Below the pieces are notes generated by a model. It saw only the letters and a program-made list of their open reading frames with translations, searched no databases and was not told the DNA's origin. A stretch of 64,000 bases of DNA, from assembly GCF_032716425.1 (NCBI RefSeq), contig NZ_CP090419.1, positions 518,501 through 582,500 of the forward strand. The letters are read 5' to 3'. This DNA comes from Pseudoalteromonas sp. N1230-9 (lineage in GTDB: Bacteria; Pseudomonadota; Gammaproteobacteria; Enterobacterales; Alteromonadaceae). Below, piece after piece: positions 45,335-53,249 of the stretch. The position numbers were made by a program, and so were the translations under genes. Position 1 is the first letter of the stretch. The number at the start of each line of letters is the position of its first letter.

Positions 45335-46327
45335 ATGGAGCTGCTTTGCCCCGCAGGTAATTTACACTCATTAAAAAAAGCCATTAATAGTGGTGCTGAT
45401 GCTGTTTATATTGGCTTAAATGATGATACAAATGCACGTCATTTTGCTGGCCTTAATTTTAATGAGCAGCAACTCAGGACTGCCGCTGAATATTGTCATC
45501 AACATCACAAAAAATTACATGTCGCAATTAATACCTTTGCCCATCCAAATCAATTTAATCGTTGGCAATATGCTATAGAGCAGGCTGTTGCTGTTGGCGT
45601 TGATGCCTTAATTGTTGCTGATATTGCTGCGCTTGATTTCATTGCGAATTACCATCCTAAGCAAGAGGTTCATGTTAGTGTTCAAGCGTCTGTAACAAAT
45701 GCACTAGCGATTGATTTTTATAAACAGTTTGGTGTTAAGCGTGTTGTTTTACCTCGAGTATTGAGTATTCAGCAAGTGAGACAGCTTGCGACAACCACAG
45801 ATATTGAGCTTGAGTTATTTGCGTTTGGTAGTTTATGTATTATGGCTGAAGGGCGCTGTTATTTATCATCTTATTTAACAGGAGAGTCACCTAATACGAC
45901 GGGGGCTTGTTCACCCGCTAAGTTTGTGCGTTGGCAGCAAGAAGGTGAGCGAATGCAGTCTCGCTTAAATGGGGTGCTAATCGATCAATTTTCTGAGCAC
46001 GAACAAGCAGGCTATCCAACTTTATGCAAAGGGCGCTTTGTTGTGAATAACGAGATGTACCATGCGTTGGAAGAGCCGACTAGTTTAAATACGTTGTCGT
46101 TATTACCAGAGCTGTTAGCGATGAATATCGCGTCAGTAAAAATAGAAGGAAGACAGCGTAGCCCTGCCTATGTAGAACAAGTTACTCAAGTATGGCGAGC
46201 GGCGATTGATCAAGCAAAAAAAGACAGTCAGCTTTTTTCTATTGAGCCGCAATGGCAGGCAACATTAGGTCATTTATCTGAGGGGCAACAAACAACATTA
46301 GGTGCTTACCACCGTAAGTGGAAGTAG
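45335..46327 (+). CDS. ubiU: UbiU, U32 peptidase-family O2-independent ubiquinone hydroxylase subunit
   Basis: 330 residues (start MELLCPAGNLHSLK with AGGAG 6 bp upstream). U32-type barrel. The four cysteines expected to hold a [4Fe-4S] cluster are visible in GSLCIMAEGRCYLSSYLTG, TTGACSPAK and YPTLCKGR. With UbiV it hydroxylates ubiquinone precursors using prephenate rather than O2. Its 3' end is 8 bp from the ubiV start. Confidence 0.93.
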   Translation: MELLCPAGNLHSLKKAINSGADAVYIGLNDDTNARHFAGLNFNEQQLRTAAEYCHQHHKKLHVAINTFAHPNQFNRWQYAIEQAVAVGVDALIVADIAALDFIANYHPKQEVHVSVQASVTNALAIDFYKQFGVKRVVLPRVLSIQQVRQLATTTDIELELFAFGSLCIMAEGRCYLSSYLTGESPNTTGACSPAKFVRWQQEGERMQSRLNGVLIDQFSEHEQAGYPTLCKGRFVVNNEMYHALEEPTSLNTLSLLPELLAMNIASVKIEGRQRSPAYVEQVTQVWRAAIDQAKKDSQLFSIEPQWQATLGHLSEGQQTTLGAYHRKWK

Positions 46328-46335
46328 AGGTCGCT

Positions 46336-47205
46336 ATGAGTAAATTAAAAGTAGCCGTTGGGCCTGTATTATTTTTATGGCAAAAAACGTATCTAGAGCA
46401 GTTTTATAATAAGGTAATGCTCTCGGAAGCAGAGTGTGTGTACTTGGGTGAAACGGTGTGTGGAAAACGTCGCTTGTCTCGCTTAAATGATTATCTGGTA
46501 TGGGCAGAGAAATTAGCGAAAGCGGGAAAAGAAGTCGTGCTTTCAAGTTTAACCCTGCTGGAGTCAAGTGCACAGTTGCAAGATCTCAAACGATTAAGCA
46601 AGCATAAGCAGTACTTATTTGAAGCGAATGACTTGTCTGCAGTGCAGCTGCTTTATCAATTAGGGCTCCCTTTTGTGATTGGCCCTGCTATCAATGTTTA
46701 TAATGGCTATACACTGGCTAAGTTTGCAAAAATGGGGGCTGTTCGTTGGGTTATGCCTGTCGAGCTATCAAAAGATTGGCTATTAGCACTTCAGCAAGAA
46801 TATGCGCAACTATGTGATTTACCCATGCAGTATGAAGTGTTTAGTTATGGATATTTGCCATTGGCATATAGTGCACGTTGTTTTACAGCTCGTTATTACA
46901 ACCTAGCAAAAGATCAGTGTGAACTTATTTGCCAAAAACACCCTTCAGGATTAATAACTCAAAGCCAAGAAGGACAAGCTCTATTTAATTTAAATGGTAT
47001 TCAAACCATGTCAGGACAAATTTATAATTTATGTGAAGATAAAGCTTCACTGAGTGATATGGCGCATGTTGCTAGGCTAAGTTTTCATAATATGGATGAG
47101 CTCAGTTGGATAGAACACTTTGTATCTGATGAGGTCTATCAGCGACCAAGCGAACATATAAATGGTTTTTGGCATCAAATTGCTGGGATTCAATGCCAAC
47201 TTTAA
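46336..47205 (+). CDS. ubiV: UbiV, U32 peptidase-family O2-independent ubiquinone hydroxylase subunit
   Basis: 289 residues (start MSKLKVAVGPVLFLW). Cluster cysteines occur at VYLGETVCGKRR near residue 39 and YSARCFTARYYNLAKDQCELICQKHP near 180-200, the UbiV pattern. UbiUV heterodimer allows ubiquinone synthesis without oxygen, so the NarGHI enzyme has a quinol pool in anaerobiosis. Convergent with the kinase-phosphatase gene: the stop codons overlap. Confidence 0.93.
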   Translation: MSKLKVAVGPVLFLWQKTYLEQFYNKVMLSEAECVYLGETVCGKRRLSRLNDYLVWAEKLAKAGKEVVLSSLTLLESSAQLQDLKRLSKHKQYLFEANDLSAVQLLYQLGLPFVIGPAINVYNGYTLAKFAKMGAVRWVMPVELSKDWLLALQQEYAQLCDLPMQYEVFSYGYLPLAYSARCFTARYYNLAKDQCELICQKHPSGLITQSQEGQALFNLNGIQTMSGQIYNLCEDKASLSDMAHVARLSFHNMDELSWIEHFVSDEVYQRPSEHINGFWHQIAGIQCQL

Positions 47206-47212
47206 TGTTGGC
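47195..47212. terminator. Weak hairpin across overlapping stop codons
   Basis: GCCAAC-TTTAAT-GTTGGC, a 6-bp stem spanning the stops of ubiV and the convergent kinase-phosphatase gene, followed by TAAATAAATA on the plus strand. Confidence 0.4.
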
Positions 47213-48920
47213 TAAATAAATACAAAATAAGTGCAAGGGTAATAAACCAAAAGCCACTGACCATTTTCCAAAATAATAGACTACTGGCTTCTTTTGGTTC
47301 AGGTGTTGGTTTTAAAAATGCTGGGTTAGGTGTCGTTAAATCTTGTAGCAGTGCCTCAACGGTTTGATAGCGCTCAGTTAAGTCAAAGCTGACTCCTTTT
47401 TGAAGTGCCTTATCAAACCAAACAGGGATAATAGGGTTGTATTTACTCGCACTTTGATAACGTAATTTATCGTAGTCGGCCATTGTAGTGCATTGCTCAA
47501 TTTTATCTGTGTAGGGAAGTTGCTGAGTAAATAGTTCATAGCAAATAGTTGCTAAGCTATATACATCCCCTTGTATGGCTGCATTATGCCCGCGCAAATA
47601 GTTAGGATCTGAATAACTTGCTGTGCCCAATGCCCCTTGATGCTCTATTGGCTGATAAAGCTCTGCGACACCTGCAACGAAAACAGAGCCAAAATCGACG
47701 AGTTTTATCGTATCATCATTTAAGACCATGACATTACCAGGTTTTAAATCTTGATGAATAGCATCGTTTTGGTGAAATGCCTCTAATGCTTTAGCTATTT
47801 GCCTTACAATGGCAATTGCGCGCTTAGGTTTCAATGGATAGTGTTGATTAAGCCAGTCATCTAAGCTGATGCCATCAAGCCACTCCATTAAGTAATAAAG
47901 TGCGCTGCGAGGGCGTAAGTGCTGATAAACCTTAACAACATAGGGTGAATCTATTCGACTACCTATCCATTGCTCTTTTATGAAACGATCAATGTAGTGA
48001 GTGTCATCATCAAAGTTTGCTGATGGTGTTTTCATGGCATAACGCTGAGCAGTTAATTCATCTTCCACTAAATAGAGTTGGCTTCGAGAAGAGGCAAAGA
48101 GCTCTTCAATAATTAAGTAACCATCTAACTTCATACCTGCTTTGAGTGGTGGCGGAAAAGGCAGTTTGGTTAGTTCAGCGTTTAACTCATCTTCATTTTG
48201 ATGAGCTAAACTTTTTATTTTAACCACAACACAACTTATATTGTCATCACTGCCTTGCTTCAGGGCTTCTTCGCATAGCTGCTCGGCAATGTGTGCTGCT
48301 GATTGATTGCTGTGTAAAGCCTGTATCAGAAAGTGTGTAGGTAGAAAGTCATGCACACCATCAGTTGTGAGTAAGTAAACATCGTCCTCTTGCAAATCAC
48401 TACAGCTATAATCTATGTGTAAATTATTATCCATGCCCACCGCACGGGACAAGAAAGACTTGCCTTGTCCTAAATTGGTCGTGTGATCAGCGGTTAGTTG
48501 CTCAAAACAGGCTTTTCTTAAACGAAAAATACGACTATCGCCAATATGGAAAATATGCCCATGATTTCCTTTTAAAATCATACTGCTTAGTGTTGTTAAA
48601 TAGCCTTTGTTATCGTGAGAAAATTCATGACTTTTACGAAAAAGTCGTAAATTAATGGCTGAGAGAACTTGTTTACCACTGTGGCTAACAGACCACGTGT
48701 CGGGTGTTTTAAAGTACTCGCTAAAAAAGCGTGTAATGGCTGTTTCACTTGCCTCTTTTCCTGCTTCGGCTGAACTTACACCGTCAGCTACACAAAACGC
48801 ACTTCCTTTCACATCCCTTAGGTATTGGTCATCGGGAATTAATACGCCTGCGTAATCTTCGTTAACTTCCTTAATACCCGATAAGCTTTGAAAGCCTGCG
48901 TCGACATGCGTGCTATACAT
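47202..48920 (-). CDS. PP2C phosphatase-Ser/Thr kinase fusion protein with C-terminal membrane anchor
   Basis: 572 residues from ATG 48920 (weak ribosome site; a TTG 30 bp upstream is possible). N-terminal PP2C (about 5-235): KEVNEDYAG, CVADGVSSAEAGKEAS, HIGDSRIF, LTTDGVHDFL and SDDNISCVVV hold the metal aspartates. C-terminal Hanks kinase (about 265-535): ATP lysine in YAMKTP, catalytic loop IHQDLKPGNVMV (HQD instead of HRD), and LVDFGSVFV. A single helix ends the protein (SGFWFITLALILYLFSQ). Homologous fusions sit beside nitrate transporter genes (PA1782 next to nasA in Pseudomonas aeruginosa). Targets are unknown. Confidence 0.9.
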   Translation of the reverse strand: MYSTHVDAGFQSLSGIKEVNEDYAGVLIPDDQYLRDVKGSAFCVADGVSSAEAGKEASETAITRFFSEYFKTPDTWSVSHSGKQVLSAINLRLFRKSHEFSHDNKGYLTTLSSMILKGNHGHIFHIGDSRIFRLRKACFEQLTADHTTNLGQGKSFLSRAVGMDNNLHIDYSCSDLQEDDVYLLTTDGVHDFLPTHFLIQALHSNQSAAHIAEQLCEEALKQGSDDNISCVVVKIKSLAHQNEDELNAELTKLPFPPPLKAGMKLDGYLIIEELFASSRSQLYLVEDELTAQRYAMKTPSANFDDDTHYIDRFIKEQWIGSRIDSPYVVKVYQHLRPRSALYYLMEWLDGISLDDWLNQHYPLKPKRAIAIVRQIAKALEAFHQNDAIHQDLKPGNVMVLNDDTIKLVDFGSVFVAGVAELYQPIEHQGALGTASYSDPNYLRGHNAAIQGDVYSLATICYELFTQQLPYTDKIEQCTTMADYDKLRYQSASKYNPIIPVWFDKALQKGVSFDLTERYQTVEALLQDLTTPNPAFLKPTPEPKEASSLLFWKMVSGFWFITLALILYLFSQH

Positions 48921-49244
48921 AGTGTGTTTTAAATTTGTGAACAGTAACAAAATAGTGCAAGAAAAATAGCGAAGTGTTCAACCTGTTTTCAATTTAAGAT
49001 GCTAGGAATAGGGCCAATATTCGCAATGCTTGATTTATTAATACCACTTTTTAGGTAGCTGAGTTTTTACATAAGTTTTTGAAAATTAGGATTATATTTT
49101 TATTATTTTGAGCAAATAATAAAAAGCTAATTAAATTTATGGCATTGTAGGTAGTTTGGCTTAATTGCAGCTCTGTTTAGGTAGAATGGCAACATATACT
49201 AATCTAAATGATTTTCTATTAATAATCATAAATAGAGGAATCGC
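48921..49244. other. 324-bp divergent region between kinase-phosphatase gene and narK2
   Basis: Very AT-rich. It contains a NarL 7-2-7 site at 49042-49057 and two further heptamers, GTAGGTA (49147-49153) and TTAGGTA (49177-49183), about 30 bp apart on the same face. No good FNR palindrome was seen. Confidence 0.75.
49042..49057. promoter_or_regulatory. NarL 7-2-7 site upstream of narK2 and the kinase-phosphatase gene
   Basis: TACCACT-TT-TTAGGTA fits inverted NarL-type heptamers with 2-bp spacing (the right half is the complement of TACCTAA). It is 121 bp from the kinase-phosphatase ATG. Confidence 0.7.
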
Positions 49245-50513
49245 ATGCCAACGCCAGATGCTAACCGTGGGTTATTATGTGCCACTTTTGCTTTTGCCGC
49301 TAATTTTTCAGTTTGGACTTTATATGCGGTGATTGTATTACCCTTATCATCGTTGTGGCAGTTAACAGTGACGGAGCTTGGTGCTTTACTGGCAGCTCCA
49401 ATGTTAACTGGGGCGTTATCACGTATTCCCTTTGGTTCTTTAGTCGATCGCTACGCAGCTAAAAAGCTTTTTGTTATACAAATGCTAAGCTGTGTGCCCG
49501 CATTACTTTGCTTGTATATCGCAACAAATTATTACCAATTACTGTTTTTGGGCTTGTGGATTGGTGTAAGTGGGGCTTCCTTTACTATAGGTATTCGCTA
49601 CGTGTGTGACTTCTTTCCACGTGGCCAACAAGGTACGGCTATGGGAGTATTTGGGGTTGGCAATGCAGGAGCTGCCATAACCTTAGTATTTGCACCTTGG
49701 ATTATTGATAATTTTGGCTGGCACTGGGTGGGGCCTGTTTACGCGGTTGGGCTCGTTTTTGTTGCTCTCTTATTTTGGTTTTTTGCACCTTCCCAGCCAG
49801 TTCATGCCATGCAATTGGATACACAGCAAAGAACTTGGTATCAGTTATTGCATGATTCACAAATTTGGCGCTTGGGGCTTTATTATTATTTTGTTTTTGG
49901 TTCGTTCTTAGCGCTGCTTTTATGGCTTCCATACTATTATATTCAGGCTTATCAATTATCAATAACACAAGCGATGGCTTTTACCTTGTTTTTCGTTGCA
50001 ACCTCATCTGTTGTTCGCGCGTTAGGAGGATGGTTTGCTGACAAATATGGCGGTCGAAGTGTGAATTGGAGTGTATTTTGGGTGTGTTTGGTTTGTTTAT
50101 TTTTTCTAAGTTATCCACCTACAACAATGACTATTCACGGTATTAAGCAAGATGTTTACGTGTCTTTTTCAATAAATGTGTGGGTGTTCACATTTCTTTT
50201 GTTTGTGATTGGTTTAGCGCAGGGGTTTGGTCGGGCGAGCGTTTTTAAAATGCTCCATGAAAATTATCCTAATGAGATGGGGCATGCTGGAGGTTTCGTT
50301 GCCGCAATCGGTGCCTTAGGTGGGTTCACGTTACCTTTATTATTTGGTGCTGTTGTGGATGTTTTTGGTTTTTACAGTGCCACGTTTATGTTGCTTTATG
50401 CGGTATTAGCTGTGTGTATGATGCTGATGTATTTTGCTATTAAGGCTGAAAAATTTCGCCGCCGATTAAGTGAAGCTGCCCAATATAATTTTCTGGAAGA
50501 TGAAAGCTTATGA
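49245..50513 (+). CDS. narK2: NarK1-type nitrate transporter (MFS)
   Basis: 422 residues, 12 helices. Nitrate signatures are GVFGVGNAGAAITL and GRASVFKMLHENYPNEMG, with LGALLAAPMLTGALSRIPFG at the N-terminal side. This pattern is of the NarK1 type (proton-nitrate symport) rather than the E. coli NarK antiporter. It overlaps nnrS by 4 bp (ATGA), so the two are translationally coupled. GAGGAATCGC precedes the ATG. The symbol only marks it as the second narK homologue here. Confidence 0.9.
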   Translation: MPTPDANRGLLCATFAFAANFSVWTLYAVIVLPLSSLWQLTVTELGALLAAPMLTGALSRIPFGSLVDRYAAKKLFVIQMLSCVPALLCLYIATNYYQLLFLGLWIGVSGASFTIGIRYVCDFFPRGQQGTAMGVFGVGNAGAAITLVFAPWIIDNFGWHWVGPVYAVGLVFVALLFWFFAPSQPVHAMQLDTQQRTWYQLLHDSQIWRLGLYYYFVFGSFLALLLWLPYYYIQAYQLSITQAMAFTLFFVATSSVVRALGGWFADKYGGRSVNWSVFWVCLVCLFFLSYPPTTMTIHGIKQDVYVSFSINVWVFTFLLFVIGLAQGFGRASVFKMLHENYPNEMGHAGGFVAAIGALGGFTLPLLFGAVVDVFGFYSATFMLLYAVLAVCMMLMYFAIKAEKFRRRLSEAAQYNFLEDESL

Positions 50514-51712
50514 GGAATCACGCTAATAAAGAACAGGTAAAAACAGAGTCCGTATTTTTTCAGCTTGCATTTCGGCCTTTATTTTTCGCTGGTGGCCTAT
50601 TTAGTTGTATTGCATTAGTTGTATGGGGGCTTGTTTTACATGGGAAGTTGTTATTTTCTCCTTATGGTGGCGTACTGTTTTGGCATAGCCATGAAATGTT
50701 ATTTGGTTTTGTGTGCGCTGTTATTGTGGGGTTCTTATTAACCGCCGTGCAAAATTGGACTGGAGTTCGTTCTATTCATGGAAAAAAGTTATTACTGTTA
50801 ACAAGTCTTTGGCTTTTGGCGCGAATTGCAATGGTATTGCCTTTTGTACCGAAGTGGTGTGTATTTGTGATAGATATGTCTTTTTTACCTTTGGCCGGTT
50901 ATTGGTTAGCCCAACCAATTATACTCAAAGGGCAAATGCGTAACCTCTTTTTTGTGCCTATTCTTTTAATGCTTAGTGCAACCAATTTGTTGATGCACTT
51001 AGGTGTCGTTTTAGGTGTATTTGAACTGTATCAACATGGTTATATGTCTGCAATTTTATTAATAACATTACTAATGAGTGTACTCGGCGGACGGGTTATT
51101 CCGTTTTTCACTGCAAATGCAACACAGACTAAAAAGGTGGTGGGAAAGGCTTGGTTAGAAATTGCTGCGCTAGGTAGTACATGGGGAATGTTCTTTTTAT
51201 ATTTTTGTGGACTCATTTATTACATTGCAGATGAAGTCGTGGGCGTACTGTTTGTTATTTGTGCTCTATTGCATTGTTTACGAGCTGCACGTTGGCATTT
51301 CTTTAAAACATTATCTATTCCTTTACTTTGGAGTTTGCATTTAGCGTATTGGTTTATCCCGTTAGGTATTCTGTTAATGGGGACTGCTTATTTATTTGAG
51401 TTGTTATCAATTTCAACCGCTTTTCATGCTCTTACAGTTGGGGCTATGGGAAATATGATCTTAAGTATGATGTCGCGGGTGAGTTTAGGTCATACGGGTA
51501 GAAAATTAATTGTTAAACATGCCATTATTTTTGCATTTGGCGCCGTATTAGTTGCTGCATTACTGCGTGTTTTTGGAGTGCTAATTGATGCTGAGTTAAC
51601 TTTATACTTCATTTCACTTTCAGTGATCACTTGGTGTATTGCTTATGGTCTATTTAGTTTGGTCTATTTTCCTGTCTTAACTCAACCAAGAGTTGATGAG
51701 CAGAGTAAGTAA
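50510..51712 (+). CDS. nnrS: NnrS family haem-copper membrane protein
   Basis: 400 residues with about 12 membrane helices. Family features are the start FQLAFRPLFFAGGLFS, the FWHSHEMLFGFVCAVIVGFLLTA-type helix with paired histidines, VLGGRVIPFFTANAT, and FHALTVGAMGNMILSMMSRVSLGHTGR near the end. NnrS protects against nitrosative stress by limiting NO-derived iron complexes (shown in Vibrio cholerae). It is coupled to the nitrate transporter gene. Confidence 0.95.
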   Translation: MRNHANKEQVKTESVFFQLAFRPLFFAGGLFSCIALVVWGLVLHGKLLFSPYGGVLFWHSHEMLFGFVCAVIVGFLLTAVQNWTGVRSIHGKKLLLLTSLWLLARIAMVLPFVPKWCVFVIDMSFLPLAGYWLAQPIILKGQMRNLFFVPILLMLSATNLLMHLGVVLGVFELYQHGYMSAILLITLLMSVLGGRVIPFFTANATQTKKVVGKAWLEIAALGSTWGMFFLYFCGLIYYIADEVVGVLFVICALLHCLRAARWHFFKTLSIPLLWSLHLAYWFIPLGILLMGTAYLFELLSISTAFHALTVGAMGNMILSMMSRVSLGHTGRKLIVKHAIIFAFGAVLVAALLRVFGVLIDAELTLYFISLSVITWCIAYGLFSLVYFPVLTQPRVDEQSK

Positions 51713-51741
51713 TGACTTTTACACAGTTGATTTAACGCTTT

Positions 51742-51763
51742 ATAGGTAGCGTTCTATACCTCT
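51742..51763. promoter_or_regulatory. Two NarL-type heptamers upstream of the DGC gene
   Basis: ATAGGTA (51742-51748) and TACCTCT (51757-51763) face outward with 8 bp between them. They lie 37 bp upstream of an FNR box. Neither forms a 7-2-7 pair. Confidence 0.5.
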
Positions 51764-51790
51764 TTTATGATGATGTGTTTTTTGCCCACA

Positions 51791-51804
51791 TTGATGTGGA
51801 TCAA
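51791..51804. promoter_or_regulatory. FNR box, DGC-protein promoter
   Basis: TTGAT-GTGG-ATCAA, a perfect match, 61 bp upstream of the ATG at 51866; this suits a class II FNR promoter. Confidence 0.88.
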
Positions 51805-51865
51805 GTTTACTTTGTGACGTTATTACTAAGCTGCTCTTTCCCGTTTCAATTGAGTAAGGAAAACG

Positions 51866-52306
51866 ATGAAGCAGCAATTACCTGTTTTATTAACGTGTGC
51901 TGGTATGTGCCACGAAGCTGAGTTAGCAGAAGATATTGCACAGAGTTTATATCAGCAAGGAAAGGTCGATAAAGTGTCCGTTGTAGCAATTACTGCAGGC
52001 TCGTTTATACATCAGCAAAAAGTAAAAGAAGCATCCAGTATTGTGGTGTTTGATGGTTGCGCTCTTAATTGCGCGAAGTTAAGTTTAGACAAGTTAGCGA
52101 TTAGTGATGTGTATCATTTCGATATCTCAAAGCTCTTGCAAAAAGTATCATGTGTTGGAGAAAAGCCATCACTGCTTGAATCCTTACAAGTTACACAAAT
52201 GATTAACCACACGCTTTTCTCTGTGTTACCTAAACAATATTCATTAGGTAAAGGCAAAGGTGCATCTGAAGATATTATTGCTATTTTCCCATGTGCAGAC
52301 CGTTAA
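51866..52306 (+). CDS. DGC-domain putative metal-binding protein
   Basis: 146 residues, AAGGAAAACG upstream. It contains the family's Cys positions: LLTCAGMCHEAELAEDIA at residues 9-26 and FDGCALNCAKLSL, the Asp-Gly-Cys motif that names the DGC family (putative zinc-binding, PF08859 from memory). The C-terminus is FPCADR, encoded within the terminator hairpin. Function is unknown; control by a perfect FNR box and location beside nnrS suggests a role in anaerobic nitrogen-oxide metabolism or metal/NO sensing. Confidence 0.85.
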   Translation: MKQQLPVLLTCAGMCHEAELAEDIAQSLYQQGKVDKVSVVAITAGSFIHQQKVKEASSIVVFDGCALNCAKLSLDKLAISDVYHFDISKLLQKVSCVGEKPSLLESLQVTQMINHTLFSVLPKQYSLGKGKGASEDIIAIFPCADR

Positions 52307-52338
52307 AGTTAATTCGTTTACTTTAACGGTCTGCACAT
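52291..52338. terminator. 19-bp perfect inverted repeat between convergent genes
   Basis: The left arm (52291-52309, ATGTGCAGACCGTTAAAGT) and right arm (52320-52338) are exact reverse complements around a 10-nt loop. Both genes end inside the arms: the last codons and stop of each are read from them, so both proteins end in CADR. It probably terminates both transcripts, although no long T-run follows. Confidence 0.8.
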
Positions 52339-53066
52339 ACGTTGCACTGCGGATTTTTCTTAATTTTAAACGTTTGAAAAGCGAGTTGATGGGCATCATA
52401 AAGAAGCAGTGAAAGCGAGCTGGGCTCTATATTTAGTAAGCTTTTAATTGCTTCAGTTGCTTGCAATGAACCTATTGTTCCGACAACGGGTGAAAGTACG
52501 CCAGCTTCCATGCAGCTTAGTGAAGGCTCTTTAAAGAAGCTCGCCACACAGGCATAGCAAGGGTCATCGTCGCGCATAGGAAAATGAATAACCTGTCCTT
52601 CCATTCTAATCGCTGAGCCTGAAATTAGCGGTATTTTCTTTGACCAGCATAATGTGTTTAGTAAAAGTCGGGTTTGAAGGTTATCGCTACAATCAATGAC
52701 AACATTAACTGAATTTAAAGTGGGCTCATCTGAGTGATCAAACTGCTTATTGAAGGTATTGATCTCTACTTGGCTATTTAATTTGGCTAATTGCTGTTTT
52801 GCGGTTTCTACTTTTGAATGACCCACGCTTAATTCGGGGTAGAGTATTTGTCTCTGAAGATTGGTTATATCAACGGTATCATGATCAAAAATAGTGATCT
52901 TACCTATTCCTGCGGCGACTAAATACTGCAAAACAGCACATCCTAAACCACCCGCTCCAACAATTAGGGCATGGCTATTCATTAAGGTTTCCTGACCTTC
53001 TTCCTGAACTTCTGGCAGTAAAATATGGCGGCAGTAACGCATCGTATTCGAGCTATCAAGTTGCAT
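52323..53066 (-). CDS. moeB: MoeB/ThiF-family E1-like adenylyltransferase
   Basis: 247 residues. ATP-binding GAGGLGCAVLQYLVAAGIG, the DHDTVDITNLQRQILY segment, and two zinc CxxC pairs, CYAC and the terminal CNVC. MoeB adenylylates the C-terminal Gly-Gly of MoaD. A ThiF role for thiamin cannot be excluded, but no thi genes are nearby and every other Moco gene is in this island, which favours MoeB. Confidence 0.9.
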   Translation of the reverse strand: MQLDSSNTMRYCRHILLPEVQEEGQETLMNSHALIVGAGGLGCAVLQYLVAAGIGKITIFDHDTVDITNLQRQILYPELSVGHSKVETAKQQLAKLNSQVEINTFNKQFDHSDEPTLNSVNVVIDCSDNLQTRLLLNTLCWSKKIPLISGSAIRMEGQVIHFPMRDDDPCYACVASFFKEPSLSCMEAGVLSPVVGTIGSLQATEAIKSLLNIEPSSLSLLLYDAHQLAFQTFKIKKNPQCNVCADR

Positions 53067-53126
53067 GTTTTCATCCTTCTTCTCAACGGTAGTACAAGCC
53101 TACATTAAACAGAGGAGGAGCTGTTA

Positions 53127-53142
53127 TACCTCTTTGTGGGTG
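53127..53142. promoter_or_regulatory. NarL 7-2-7 site, moeB/porin region
   Basis: TACCTCT-TT-GTGGGTG forms an inverted heptamer pair with 2-bp spacing and one change from consensus at the last base. It lies 48 bp (centre to centre) from the FNR box. Confidence 0.75.
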
Positions 53143-53175
53143 GTCATGGTTATGGTGGGTAAGGTTATGAAATTA

Positions 53176-53189
53176 TTGATTTAAATCAA
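53176..53189. promoter_or_regulatory. FNR box, moeB/porin region
   Basis: TTGAT-TTAA-ATCAA, a perfect FNR palindrome between divergent moeB and the porin gene, 60 bp upstream of the porin ATG. Confidence 0.88.
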
Positions 53190-53249
53190 AATTTGCTAGA
53201 GGGGCAGATGTAAGCTAAGCGCAACTTAAATGCATAGCAAGGTAATGAC

